A stretch of 64,000 bases of DNA from Thamnaconus septentrionalis. Its lineage: Eukaryota; Chordata; Actinopteri; Tetraodontiformes; Monacanthidae. The notes beneath the pieces are model-generated. The model did no database searches. It saw only the letters and a program-made list of their open reading frames with translations, and was not told where the DNA came from. This document shows, piece by piece, positions 58,345 to 59,779 of the stretch. Numbering within the stretch: the stretch's first letter is position 1; every line of letters begins with the position of its first letter. A program made the position numbers and the translations under genes. The DNA lies in contig CM020519.1 in assembly GCA_009823395.1 (NCBI GenBank), forward strand, positions 16,577,501 through 16,641,500, given 5' to 3'.

Positions 58345-59779
58345 TGGGAGAAAGATCAGGTGTCTGGCATGAAACACTCGGTGGTTTGAAGTGACATGGG
58401 AGACAGGGGCTCTTCTGCATCACCTGAGTCCCCTCTGCAGAAACAAGTACACACACACACATCAGGAGCGCACACGCGCAAACTGACACGTAGCTTGATA
58501 TAAAGCGGTGTATCCAAAGCCGACGCCCGAGGGCGGTCTTTGCTACTGTTCAGCAGTTGTGTAGGATTTTTTTGTTTTCTTTCAGCTTGGCACTATCAGT
58601 GGTTGCTCAGAGAAAAAAGGTGGATAAAAGCACGTTACCTTTGTGGCGGTGTTGAGCGGACAGGCCTTGGCGTGGCCGTAGCAGATGCACATGCCTCCGA
58701 CGGAGATGTCCTTAATGGAGTAGTAGTACTGCGAAAAGAACAGGACGAGAGGCCGAGGACACATCCTGATGAGTAAGCAGGCTTTAATCGCACACGATTA
58801 GCAGTTGAGATAGATAGACAGATATATAGATAGATAGATAGATAGATAGTGAACTGTAGTATAAAGAGAGATAAAAGTACGTTACAAAAGAAATAAAATA
58901 ATGAATAAAAAAGAAAAATAACATAAAATAAAATATAAACAAAATATAATCTGACGCTTCCTGAAAATATCTATATACATACAGGCTGTGTGTATTTAAG
59001 AGGCTGCGTGCTGAGAAAGAAAAAAAAGAAGAAATGTGTGTATAAAAATGATGCTGTAATGGCGAGTACAACACCAGGCCTGTTAATATGTTGATCTGCG
59101 CTAATGGTAAATGGCTGCGTTCATACGGCGCTTTTAGCGGAAAGTGCATCGCAATTTGCCTTGTGATTCATAAATCACATGCCGCATGCTCACTCACCCA
59201 TTTCCACTCCCGCCCACCAGCCCCGCCACCAGCACCCCGCCCCCCCGCGTGCCAAACAGGCTGAGTGACGGCACAGCTCTCCCGCTAAATTGAAAACCCT
59301 GCCGCCGCCCTTCATTTTCGTCTGATTCGGTTTCTCTTTTAATGAAATAGCAGGGATGAGGTCGAGACCCGTTTAACACATTTAAAAGGCGGGAGGAGGT
59401 GGGAGGAGGACTGCAGGAGGGGACGAGGAGAAGGCAAGGAGGGAGAGGGAGAGGAGAAAAGTTAAATAAAAAAAAAGGGGAAGGGAAGAGTAACAGCGAG
59501 AAGGAAGAGAATGAACAAGGATGTGCAGGAGAAAGAAGGAAAAGAAAGTAAAAGAGAAGAAAACAGAAAAGAGAGGGGGGGTCTCTTCGAGGGTCTCACC
59601 CGTCTCGTCACGATGGGGTCGATATCTCTGGGGTCGCGGTTGGTCAGGGTCATGAGGTCGGCGTTGAGCGTCCTGATTCGCTGGAACACCAACCTGATGT
59701 AGCGGGCCGAGGTGAAGTTCAGCAGGGTCGGGGAGGGGTCGTCCGCACTGGGCCGGCCATTGATCAGAGAGGTGTGGAT
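209..59779 (-). CDS. lama2: lama2, laminin subunit alpha-2, internal part of the gene (21 exons, both ends outside the window)
   Basis: Laminin alpha-2 is the alpha chain of laminin-211/221, a secreted basement-membrane trimer important in muscle and nerve. The 21 exons joined on the minus strand give 916 codons without stop or frame break. Approximate residues of this joined fragment: 1-73 C-terminal LN domain, which mediates polymerisation; 74-303 LE1-LE4; 304-323 first half of LE5; 324-508 L4 domain; 509-535 second half of LE5; 536-916 LE6 to part of LE13. LE modules keep the eight-cysteine pattern with CxC and GxxCD signatures. Visible N-glycosylation sequons include NFT, NQT, NAS and NFS. 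Spacing between cysteines agrees with mammalian LAMA2 as I recall it, including the blocks [10 protein letters not shown] and [10 protein letters not shown]; lama1 is the main alternative but fits less well. No start or stop codon is inside the window. Confidence 0.95.
314..1008. other. Intron between window exons 21 and 20
   Basis: 695 bp, AT-rich. It holds a (TAAA)n run at 759-779 and a T-run near 487-495. No other feature was recognised. Confidence 0.8.
1009..1140 (-). CDS. lama2: lama2 window exon 20: LE12, with an extra cysteine
   Basis: 132 bp, phase 0 to 0, 44 codons from [14 protein letters not shown] to GYRDFPQ. Where LE modules have GQCxC, this one reads GCCIC (GGT TGC TGC ATC TGC), so the module has one cysteine more than the usual eight. 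Acceptor GTGTTTAG, donor CAG|GTAAAA. Confidence 0.94.
1141..2198. other. Intron between window exons 20 and 19
   Basis: 1.06 kb, AT-rich, with an A-run just upstream of the acceptor side at 1155-1167. I recognise no repeat or gene. Confidence 0.75.
2199..2335 (-). CDS. lama2: lama2 window exon 19: LE11
   Basis: 137 bp, phase 1 to 0. It encodes [17 protein letters not shown], then [20 protein letters not shown] and GHDIVTGCK. Using CTACAG| as acceptor, the junction codon is proline, giving GCTPCDC. Donor AAG|GTACGC. Confidence 0.96.
2700..2946 (+). mobile_element. LINE-type 3' repeat, left part (CCATC start), interrupted
   Basis: Begins with CCATCCATCCATCC and continues with the common fish block containing GTCTGCTGGAGCCTATCCCA, GACAAGTCGCCAGTTCATCA and GACTGTGGGAGGAAGCC. 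Its continuation (GGAGAACCCGGAGAGAACCC) resumes at 3383. A similar copy lies at 54181-54497. Family assignment (L2/RTE-like LINE tail) is from memory. Confidence 0.75.
2947..3373. mobile_element. TIR transposon (about 427 bp) inserted in the LINE repeat
   Basis: The ends are inverted repeats of about 40 bp: left TAGATGGTATCAAAGATT, right (reverse complement) TAGATGCTATCAAAGATT, both continuing with GGAAGTGAC. The insertion separates two parts of one LINE tail, which dates it after that LINE. The target duplication is either TA (Tc1/mariner-like) or GCC. No transposase frame was seen inside. Confidence 0.8.
3117..3215 (+). repeat. Minisatellite, about 30-bp unit, telomere-like motif
   Basis: Roughly three diverged units of about 30-31 bp sharing GGTTAGG...TTAGGAT...GGACTCGRGT-type text. 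It is part of the TIR element interior; the GGTTAGGGTTAGG stretch resembles vertebrate telomere repeats. Confidence 0.7.
3374..3420 (+). mobile_element. LINE-type 3' repeat, right part
   Basis: Contains GGAGAACCCGGAGAGAACCC and GCAGACACAGGGAGGACGG, the continuation of the repeat at 2700-2946. Confidence 0.7.
3421..3622 (+). mobile_element. Fish interspersed repeat (retroposon 3' region)
   Basis: Contains CACTTATATAGCGCTTTACT, CTGCCATGCAAGGTGCTGCC, GCCTTGCTCAAGGACAC and GGGATTTGAACC, a combination I recognise from many teleost genomes as a retroposon tail. It is followed by a (TCTA)n run at 3621-3661. Confidence 0.6.
3621..3661 (+). repeat. (TCTA)n microsatellite
   Basis: Imperfect TCTA/TCTG tetranucleotide run following the retroposon. 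Confidence 0.85.
3863..4043 (-). CDS. lama2: lama2 window exon 18: LE9 end and LE10
   Basis: 181 bp, phase 0 to 1. LE10 reads [19 protein letters not shown], then [13 protein letters not shown] and [19 protein letters not shown] and FNFQEGGCT are near-identical to mammalian alpha-2 as I recall it and are the best paralogue evidence in the window. Acceptor CTTTTGCAG, donor CAC|GTAAGC. Confidence 0.97.
4604..5036 (+). mobile_element. Family-A TIR element, copy 1 (diverged)
   Basis: Shares with the other copies AAGATGGCAGCTAACTAGGAG, GGGCAGTATTGTCAAGC, TTTTACCAATATAAAAATC and the end TTTTACACACTGAACCTT. The usual central part is replaced by AT repeats (4711-4736). It contains an internal inverted repeat (AAATGGCGATGTAAGATGGC against GCCATCTTGGTTGCACCATT). 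Confidence 0.7.
5297..5315 (+). repeat. Short (CTG)n / (CAG)n run
   Basis: About five CTG units downstream of the LE-like fragment on its strand (CAG in sense). In the antisense reading it gives a short poly-Ala or poly-Gln, depending on frame. Confidence 0.7.
5355..5514 (-). pseudogene. Orphan laminin EGF-like (gamma-2-type?) fragment in a lama2 intron
   Basis: A GC-rich open stretch encodes [14 protein letters not shown], then [18 protein letters not shown] and [14 protein letters not shown]. This is an LE module with GRCxC spacing and a leading segment ending CLPC, most like gamma-type laminins (recalled LAMC2: RDRCLPCNC...GRCSC). It is not needed in lama2, because window exons 17 and 18 join perfectly without it. 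The expected seventh cysteine is Arg, and no eighth follows. A CCAG acceptor exists at 5515 and a GTAAAA donor at 5233, but that 281-nt exon would break the lama2 frame. It is probably a decayed or transposed fragment; an untested cassette exon or an assembly artefact remain possible. Confidence 0.5.
6100..6429. mobile_element. Small hAT-like non-autonomous element
   Basis: 330 bp bounded by inverted GGGATGCACCGAT / ATCGGTGCATCCC. Inside, the right end repeats GGTATCGGTATCGG-like text. The flanks show only a weak 8-bp duplication. The terminal motif is typical of fish hAT MITEs. Confidence 0.75.
7167..7273 (-). CDS. lama2: lama2 window exon 17: LE9
   Basis: 107 bp, phase 1 to 0, from [13 protein letters not shown] through [16 protein letters not shown]. 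Acceptor CCCCTGGCAG, donor ATG|GTAAGC. It joins to [15 protein letters not shown] in the next exon with the expected 12 residues between the two LE9 cysteines. Confidence 0.95.
7660..8010 (-). mobile_element. Antisense LINE fragment
   Basis: Contains TTGCATCATCTTCTCCCACA, TCATGTCTTCTTTCAC, CATCTCAGTCCGGCCTCTCT and TGTCCATCCTGGTCACTCCC, which I recognise as the antisense of the C-terminal coding end of a common fish LINE. It is too short and broken to encode anything. Confidence 0.65.
8509..8549 (+). repeat. (GT)n microsatellite
   Basis: About 20 perfect GT units. The high-scoring Cys-Val and Thr-His frames here are artefacts of this repeat. Confidence 0.95.
10800..11060. promoter_or_regulatory. 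Candidate intronic enhancer: CpG-rich block with homeodomain motifs
   Basis: Contains AATTCATTAATATGG, TTTTAATAATTCCC, CTGATTAATCAATAGCC and CATTTAGC around a CpG-dense core with CGGTCACCGCCGCGGGG. TGATTAATCA is a palindromic paired/homeodomain-type site. It differs strongly in composition from the surrounding AT-rich intron. No conservation data are available here. Confidence 0.3.
12330..13220 (+). pseudogene. LINE [20 protein letters not shown] fossil
   Basis: One frame reads [13 protein letters not shown], the catalytic YADD region of a non-LTR retrotransposon reverse [13 protein letters not shown]. Another reads [18 protein letters not shown] and then [16 protein letters not shown], the usual K(T)..LGS...DG block. 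Further on, pieces such as QRITNKAL and HLVGSMHEC appear. Frameshifts and stops separate them, so it is dead. The end near GGCTCAATGCATGAATG resembles the C-terminus of the fish LINE family also seen at 7660-8010. Confidence 0.8.
13464..13675 (-). CDS. lama2: lama2 window exon 16: LE7 end and LE8
   Basis: 212 bp, phase 2 to 1. It encodes [19 protein letters not shown], closing LE7, and LE8 from [14 protein letters not shown] to [23 protein letters not shown] is a recognisable alpha-2 block. Acceptor TTCGCCTAG, donor CAAC|GTGAGT. Confidence 0.96.
14416..14916 (+). mobile_element. 5'-truncated L1-type LINE with target-site duplication
   Basis: The first about 150 nt encode the end of an L1-like ORF2 ([19 protein letters not shown] ... 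[10 protein letters not shown], then stop), followed by a 3' UTR with CAAATAAAAAT and an A-rich end. Perfect 15-bp direct repeats AGAAATGTCTTTTCC lie at 14401-14415 and 14917-14931, the mark of target-primed reverse [13 protein letters not shown]. Confidence 0.88.
15908..15990 (+). repeat. G-rich tracts
   Basis: Several runs of 5-12 G (15915-15927, 15978-15987) interspersed with GGA; could form G-quadruplexes on the plus strand. Confidence 0.6.
17930..18215. promoter_or_regulatory. Candidate conserved non-coding element
   Basis: Dense in ATTA/TAAT sites: GCCATTAGCATGG, ACATTAATTACCCC, CAATTAGACTAATAAAAC, GCCATTAGTAATATG. The surrounding sequence is GC-moderate and low in repeats. This looks like a developmental enhancer-type block, but only cross-species alignment can show it. 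Confidence 0.25.
18800..19200 (+). mobile_element. Family-A TIR element, copy 2
   Basis: Starts AAAGGTTAAGTGTGTGATAT, continues with AACTACGGTGGCCTACG, TCCACCTTCTTGTTCGTTGG, TTGTCCACACCAGGCTTCC and AAGATGGTGGCTAACTAGG. The 3' end is diverged beyond about 19200. Confidence 0.85.
21258..21344 (-). CDS. lama2: lama2 window exon 15: LE7 (87 nt)
   Basis: 87 bp, phase 2 to 2, encoding [18 protein letters not shown] and then [15 protein letters not shown]...CDGCxxGYTGPRC fits LE7 exactly. Donor ACAG|GTAAGG is strong. The acceptor GGCGACAG lacks a nearby pyrimidine tract: the preceding bases are a (CAA)n run, and the reading frame stays open upstream to an ATG at 21487 (separate entry). Confidence 0.95.
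21258..21487 (-). other. Candidate alternative first coding exon of lama2: in-frame signal-peptide-like extension of window exon 15
   Basis: The frame of exon 15 stays open upstream through 21345-21487 to an ATG in context GAGCCATGG (G at -3 and +4). The extension encodes MALTRLC, a leucine-rich core ([11 protein letters not shown]), VLG as a plausible signal-peptidase site, then [10 protein letters not shown] and a glutamine run before LE7. An alpha chain starting here would lack LN and L4, as in the short alpha-4 and alpha-3A chains. The alternative is that it is only a pyrimidine-rich acceptor region whose C/T bias encodes Leu/Ser/Phe. Seen: open frame, Kozak context, peptide properties. 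Inferred: [13 protein letters not shown] start here. Confidence 0.35.
21520..21544 (+). repeat. (AC)n microsatellite
   Basis: About 12 AC units, lying between the candidate alternative promoter and the candidate ATG. Confidence 0.95.
21651..21722 (-). promoter_or_regulatory. Possible internal promoter upstream of the alternative lama2 start
   Basis: On the minus strand, about 170-235 nt before the candidate ATG at 21487, there is an E-box CAGCTG, a TATA-like CTATAGTTTATGG (about 21692-21704), runs of GGGAG and a GC box GGGGGCGG (about 21659-21666). A (GT)n tract and a GT-like donor lie between them and the ATG. These are weak motifs on their own; their value is the combination with the signal-peptide-like frame. 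Confidence 0.2.
23555..23613 (+). repeat. (GACA)n microsatellite, imperfect
   Basis: GACA tetranucleotides with a GGACAGACATAGA interruption. Confidence 0.9.
23702..23731 (+). repeat. (GT)n microsatellite
   Basis: About 14 GT units; followed by a T-run at 23793-23810. Confidence 0.93.
25757..25884 (-). CDS. lama2: lama2 window exon 14: LE6 and start of LE7
   Basis: 128 bp, phase 0 to 2. It encodes [20 protein letters not shown], then [14 protein letters not shown]. CxxHTxGxHCxxCLPGYYG and CQPCACPL are typical of the LE module after L4. It carries an NAS sequon. Acceptor TTCTTCCAG, donor AACAA|GTAGGT. A tRNA-type SINE starts about 56 bp upstream of the acceptor. Confidence 0.95.
25940..26140 (+). 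mobile_element. tRNA-derived SINE
   Basis: The head CAGCTCAGTGGTCTTGTGG with TAGAGTGTCCACC (A-box-like) and GTTGTGGGTTCTACC (B-box-like) is tRNA-related. It is followed by CCAAAGACTACAAAAATGG and CCTCCCTGCTTGGCATTCAG, a body I recognise from a widespread teleost SINE, and a tail CAAATGCACAGGACTCC. The head begins 56 bp from window exon 14, in antisense to lama2. Confidence 0.75.
26379..26850. mobile_element. TIR element, possibly PIF/Harbinger-like (472 bp)
   Basis: Terminal inverted repeats of about 30 bp: left GGCTGTGTCTCAATTCAG, right (reverse complement) GGCTGTGTCTCGATTCAG, both continuing to CTGCATCCT. Flanked by ATA on both sides, a 3-bp duplication compatible with Harbinger. No coding remnant was seen. 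Confidence 0.75.
28172..28472 (+). repeat. Compound microsatellite block (CT)n-(CA)n-(GT)n
   Basis: Four dinucleotide runs within 300 bp. The (CA)n at 28207-28228 and (GT)n at 28300-28349 are complementary, so single strands can form a hairpin. Confidence 0.93.
28891..29004 (-). CDS. lama2: lama2 window exon 13: LE5 end and LE6 start
   Basis: 114 bp, phase 0 to 0, 38 codons. [19 protein letters not shown] closes LE5; [18 protein letters not shown] opens LE6. Acceptor TTTTTCCAG, donor CAG|GTAGGG. Confidence 0.95.
29171..29282 (-). CDS. lama2: lama2 window exon 12: L4 end and re-entry into LE5
   Basis: 112 bp, phase 2 to 0, from [15 protein letters not shown] to [13 protein letters not shown]. 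The first 25 residues match alpha-2 in length and ExCxCPPGYxGxSCE restarts LE5. The acceptor is unusual: a (UG)n tract of about 31 nt runs straight into UAG. Donor GAG|GTAACA. Confidence 0.94.
29284..29325 (+). repeat. (AC)n-(A)n tract at the window exon 12 acceptor
   Basis: In the pre-mRNA this reads a U-run of about nine, then about fifteen UG units, then UAG|A. It takes the place of a normal pyrimidine tract. Confidence 0.95.
30952..31378 (+). mobile_element. Family-A TIR element, copy 3 (near complete)
   Basis: Starts AAAGGTTAAGTGTGTAATAT, contains CATCAAGTGGTTATATTTTA, TCCACCTTCTTCTTCGTTGG, AAGATGGCAGCTAACTGGG and GGGCAGTATATTAAG, and ends CACCAGACCTTT. Confidence 0.88.
31632..31843 (-). 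CDS. lama2: lama2 window exon 11: L4 domain
   Basis: 212 bp, phase 0 to 2, from [13 protein letters not shown] to STEPSAVYR. The block [20 protein letters not shown] aligns with the conserved RxxFMTVLANxxxLLIRAxY of L4 domains. Acceptor CTCCTCAG, donor ACAG|GTAACG. Confidence 0.95.
32240..32345 (+). promoter_or_regulatory. G-rich GC-box cluster in the intron
   Basis: Contains GGAGGCGGGGCTGGGGGCGG and AAAGGGGCGGGG: at least three Sp1-type GC boxes within about 50 bp, with G4-forming potential. No [18 protein letters not shown] is available. Confidence 0.35.
33108..33225 (+). mobile_element. Family-A TIR element, copy 4 (3' end only)
   Basis: Contains AACCAAATGACTTTTATTG, ACACTTTTACTGATGTATTT and the end GCCAAATGGACCTTT. 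Confidence 0.65.
33230..33465 (-). mobile_element. Antisense LINE 3' repeat fragment
   Basis: GGATGGTTGTTTGTCTCTC, GTGGCCCGGTGATGAACTGG and GAGCTCCAGTTCCACC are the reverse complement of the LINE tail seen at 2700-3420 and 54181-54497. A shorter relative lies at 34708-34805. Confidence 0.65.
33640..34045. promoter_or_regulatory. CpG-dense intronic island with (GCG)n core
   Basis: A CpG-rich stretch with a (GGC)n run at 33831-33851, followed by CTCATTATCGTCGTCATC. Long overlapping open frames here result from GC bias and match no domain I know. Could mark an unannotated promoter or enhancer. Confidence 0.35.
34346..34700 (+). mobile_element. Family-A TIR element, copy 5
   Basis: Starts AAAGGTACAGTGTGTTAAT, contains GTGAACTACAGTGGTCTGCG, GGCGGGCTGGATTGTCCAC and AAGATGGCAGCTAACTGGG. 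Confidence 0.85.
35636..35668 (+). repeat. (GT)n microsatellite
   Basis: About 16 GT units running into GCACGCACGCACG. Confidence 0.95.
35926..36030 (-). CDS. lama2: lama2 window exon 10: L4 domain
   Basis: 105 bp, phase 0 to 0. It encodes [16 protein letters not shown] and ends PDLIIE. AYGGxxxYTISY is the conserved L4 core that directly follows YLGNK. Acceptor CACTTTCAG, donor GAG|GTAAGT. Confidence 0.96.
38098..38555 (-). mobile_element. Family-A TIR element, copy 6 (complete, inverted)
   Basis: 458 bp with both ends intact: AAAGGTCCAGTGTGTGATAT on the left, ATATTACACACTTAACC on the right. Contains the reverse complement of the shared core (CCAACGAAGAAGAAGGTGGA, GCTGCCATCTTGCACC). Best copy for defining the family. 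Confidence 0.9.
41240..41530. promoter_or_regulatory. CpG-rich block in the 10.8 kb intron
   Basis: Many CpG dinucleotides (GTGTACGTACGCGCTCCGG, GCGCGACATCGAGCC) in an AT-rich intron, spanning about 290 bp. No motif decides its role; possible enhancer or promoter. Confidence 0.25.
41983..42026 (+). repeat. (ATT)n microsatellite
   Basis: About 14 perfect ATT units. Confidence 0.95.
44213..44571 (+). mobile_element. Family-A TIR element, copy 7
   Basis: Starts AAAGGTAATATTTGGAG (the first TIR segment is partly lost), contains AACTACGGTGGCCTGTG, TCCACCTTCTTCTTTGTGGG and TTTTACCAATATAAAAATC, and ends TTTTACACACAGGACC. Confidence 0.85.
46795..46941 (-). CDS. lama2: lama2 window exon 9: start of the L4 domain
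   Basis: 147 bp, phase 0 to 0, 49 codons starting ETTLTGWHL and ending [15 protein letters not shown]. YYWxAPxxYLGNK is the signature of laminin IV type A domains. The segment between TGW and YYW is about nine residues shorter than in mammalian alpha-2 as I recall it. Acceptor ATTTTGTAG, donor AAG|GTCAGA. Confidence 0.95.
47427..47461. repeat. Hairpin-forming inverted repeat
   Basis: The arms AAGCTTCCTCTTTTCTT and AAGAAAGAGGAAGCTT are inverted with only two bases between them and one base of length difference. Could form a 16-bp stem. Confidence 0.8.
48040..48242 (+). repeat. Paired (GT)n and (AC)n microsatellites
   Basis: (GT)n at 48040-48075 and (AC)n at 48172-48242 are complementary and about 100 bp apart. 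Confidence 0.95.
48809..49846 (+). mobile_element. hAT-family element retaining a BED zinc-finger exon
   Basis: 1,038 bp bounded by inverted TAGGGCTGCAACAATTAGTC (left) and the reverse complement of GTTAGTTGCAGCCCTA (right), with TAAACACA-like direct repeats outside. The TIR type is common in fish hAT elements. The inside carries a BED-finger frame and a long AT-rich non-coding part, so it is an internally deleted, non-autonomous copy. Confidence 0.85.
48985..49368 (+). pseudogene. BED-type zinc-finger remnant of a hAT transposase
   Basis: The frame contains [20 protein letters not shown], then [13 protein letters not shown]: the C-x2-C ... H-x4-H arrangement of BED fingers at the N-terminus of hAT transposases. 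The catalytic domain and dimerisation region are absent, so it cannot be an active transposase. The real coding part probably ends by splicing or deletion after about residue 80. Confidence 0.75.
50376..50516 (-). CDS. lama2: lama2 window exon 8: LE4 end and first half of LE5
   Basis: 141 bp, phase 0 to 0, 47 codons. [18 protein letters not shown] completes LE4; [17 protein letters not shown] is the N-terminal half of LE5, which is interrupted by the L4 domain. Acceptor CCTCCGCAG, donor AAC|GTAGGC, which is a weaker donor than its neighbours. Confidence 0.95.
50517..50687. other. Short intron between window exons 8 and 7
   Basis: 171 bp, no repeat. The smallest intron in the window. Confidence 0.9.
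50688..50790 (-). CDS. lama2: lama2 window exon 7: end of LE3 and start of LE4
   Basis: 103 bp, phase 2 to 0. It encodes [14 protein letters not shown], closing LE3, then [14 protein letters not shown], opening LE4, and ends CVCK. Acceptor GTGTCCAG, donor AAG|GTATGC. Confidence 0.95.
50860..51111 (+). mobile_element. Family-A TIR element, copy 8 (internally deleted)
   Basis: About 252 bp: starts AAAGGTTGAGTTTGTAATAT, contains GTGAACTACGTTGGCCAGTG, and ends TTTTACACACTGGGCCTTT. The middle (CTTCTTCTTCG...AAGATGGC part) is missing. Confidence 0.85.
51736..51765 (+). repeat. (GT)n tract downstream of window exon 6
   Basis: (GT)n with GCGCGC tail. In the lama2 pre-mRNA it is (CA)n, beginning about 26 nt after the exon 6 donor. 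Confidence 0.95.
51791..51848 (-). CDS. lama2: lama2 window exon 6: 58-nt exon inside LE3
   Basis: 58 bp, phase 1 to 2, encoding [19 protein letters not shown] in LE3. I chose the acceptor CTGACAG at 51849-51850 because it keeps the 15-residue spacing between two LE3 cysteines seen in alpha-2. A second acceptor 12 nt inside (CCGGCAG) would give 51791-51836 and delete four residues in frame. Donor ACAG|GTGAGA. Complementary CA/TG repeats flank the exon closely on both sides. Confidence 0.9.
51849..52448. other. Intron between window exons 6 and 5
   Basis: 600 bp. Apart from the (AC)n tract it holds a purine-rich run (51920-51964, AAGAAGAAAG type) and a T/A-run near 52429-52440. Confidence 0.8.
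51869..51907 (+). repeat. (AC)n tract upstream of window exon 6
   Basis: About 19 AC units; (UG)n in the pre-mRNA, ending 20 nt before the exon 6 acceptor. Complementary to 51736-51765. Confidence 0.95.
52449..52548 (-). CDS. lama2: lama2 window exon 5: end of LE2 and start of LE3
   Basis: 100 bp, phase 0 to 1, from [12 protein letters not shown] to SSQATP. It closes LE2 (DPCVPC) and opens LE3 ([13 protein letters not shown]). Donor CCA|GTACGT. A (UG)n tract of about 36 nt lies 27 nt upstream of the acceptor in the pre-mRNA (52575-52611). Confidence 0.93.
52575..52611 (+). repeat. (AC)n tract upstream of window exon 5
   Basis: About 18 AC units, in the 128-nt intron between window exons 5 and 4; (UG)n in the pre-mRNA. 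Confidence 0.95.
52677..52855 (-). CDS. lama2: lama2 window exon 4: LE2
   Basis: 179 bp, phase 1 to 0. It begins [18 protein letters not shown] and ends [10 protein letters not shown]. The NQT sequon and [10 protein letters not shown] core match the second LE module. Choosing the acceptor CTCAG|AG gives Lys-Cys-Asn-Cys across the junction, which keeps LE cysteine spacing. Donor GAG|GTGCGC. Confidence 0.95.
52856..54807. other. Intron between window exons 4 and 3
   Basis: 1.95 kb. It holds a LINE tail (54181-54497) and a small perfect stem GTGGTCA/TGACCAC at 53865-53885. An open frame at 53349-53684 in antisense shows no domain. Confidence 0.7.
54181..54497 (+). mobile_element. LINE-type 3' repeat
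   Basis: Contains GGTCTGCTGGAGCCCCTCC, AGACAAGTTGCCAGTTCATT, GGAGAACTCGGAGAGAACCC and GCTGTGAGGTGACAGCGCTA. Same family as 2700-3420, here uninterrupted. Confidence 0.8.
54808..54925 (-). CDS. lama2: lama2 window exon 3: LE1
   Basis: 118 bp, phase 0 to 1. It encodes the body of LE1, with [20 protein letters not shown] and a C-terminal HICE. The pattern EHNTCGxSCDxCCPG is shared by alpha-1 and alpha-2. Acceptor TTCACACAG, donor AGA|GTAAGT. Confidence 0.97.
56323..57658 (-). mobile_element. Family-A TIR element, copy 9, interrupted by a hAT element
   Basis: Left end AAAGGTCCAGTATGTAATAT at 56323, right end ATATTACACACATAACCTTT at 57658. Contains CCAACGAAGAAGAAGGTGGA (inverted core). About 456 bp of family-A sequence remain once the nested element at 56505-57384 is removed. 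Confidence 0.9.
56505..57384. mobile_element. Nested hAT-family non-autonomous element with perfect 8-bp TSD
   Basis: 880 bp. Ends TAGGGCTGTCAAACGATTAA and, inverted, TAGGGCTGTCAGTTAAACTC. The 8-bp target duplication ATATATAC lies at 56497-56504 and 57385-57392. The interior has no transposase; it holds (GT)n at 56904-56933 and repeated CCGGTGTGAACC motifs near the right end. Confidence 0.93.
58311..58344 (+). repeat. (GT)n-(GA)n microsatellite
   Basis: About ten GT units followed by about six GA units. Confidence 0.92.
58639..58728 (-). CDS. lama2: lama2 window exon 2: LN end and start of LE1
   Basis: 90 bp, phase 0 to 0. It encodes [20 protein letters not shown] followed by [24 protein letters not shown] closes the LN domain and CICYGHA opens LE1. 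Acceptor TTTTCGCAG, donor AAG|GTAACG. Confidence 0.97.
58808..58850 (+). repeat. (GATA)n / (GACA) microsatellite
   Basis: Imperfect GATA units with GACA and TATA interruptions. Confidence 0.92.
59388..59581 (+). repeat. Homopurine tract of about 190 nt
   Basis: Nearly uninterrupted A/G on the plus strand (AGGAGGTGGGAGGAGGA, GGAGAAAGAAGGAAAAG and others). The pre-mRNA carries the pyrimidine strand directly after the exon 1 donor. Confidence 0.85.
59600..59779 (-). CDS. lama2: lama2 window exon 1: C-terminal LN domain
   Basis: 180 bp, phase 0 to 0, 60 codons from [14 protein letters not shown] to DPIVTRR. This is the highly conserved end of the laminin N-terminal (polymerisation) domain; SARYIRL and [10 protein letters not shown] are family hallmarks. 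Acceptor ...CCTGACAG and donor CGG|GTGAGA are both good. A sequon NFT precedes SARYIRL. The preceding LN exon is not found up to 64000. Confidence 0.96.

Larger units (their letters stand above)
54926..58638. other. Intron between window exons 3 and 2
   Basis: 3.7 kb. It holds family-A copy 9 with a nested hAT (56323-57658) and (GT)n/(GA)n at 58311-58344. A minus frame at 57919-58257 (112 codons) has no recognisable domain. 55000-56300 shows nothing clear. Confidence 0.7.
58729..59599. other. Intron between window exons 2 and 1
   Basis: 871 bp. Contains (GATA)n-type repeats (58808-58850), AT-rich sequence to 58960, and a purine-rich tract (59388-59581) that ends 18 bp from the donor of exon 1. 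Confidence 0.8.

Noticed and set aside
209..59779. lama1 instead of lama2
   Set aside because: LE8, LE10 and LE11 text and spacing match alpha-2 better; LE1-LE2 alone would not decide.
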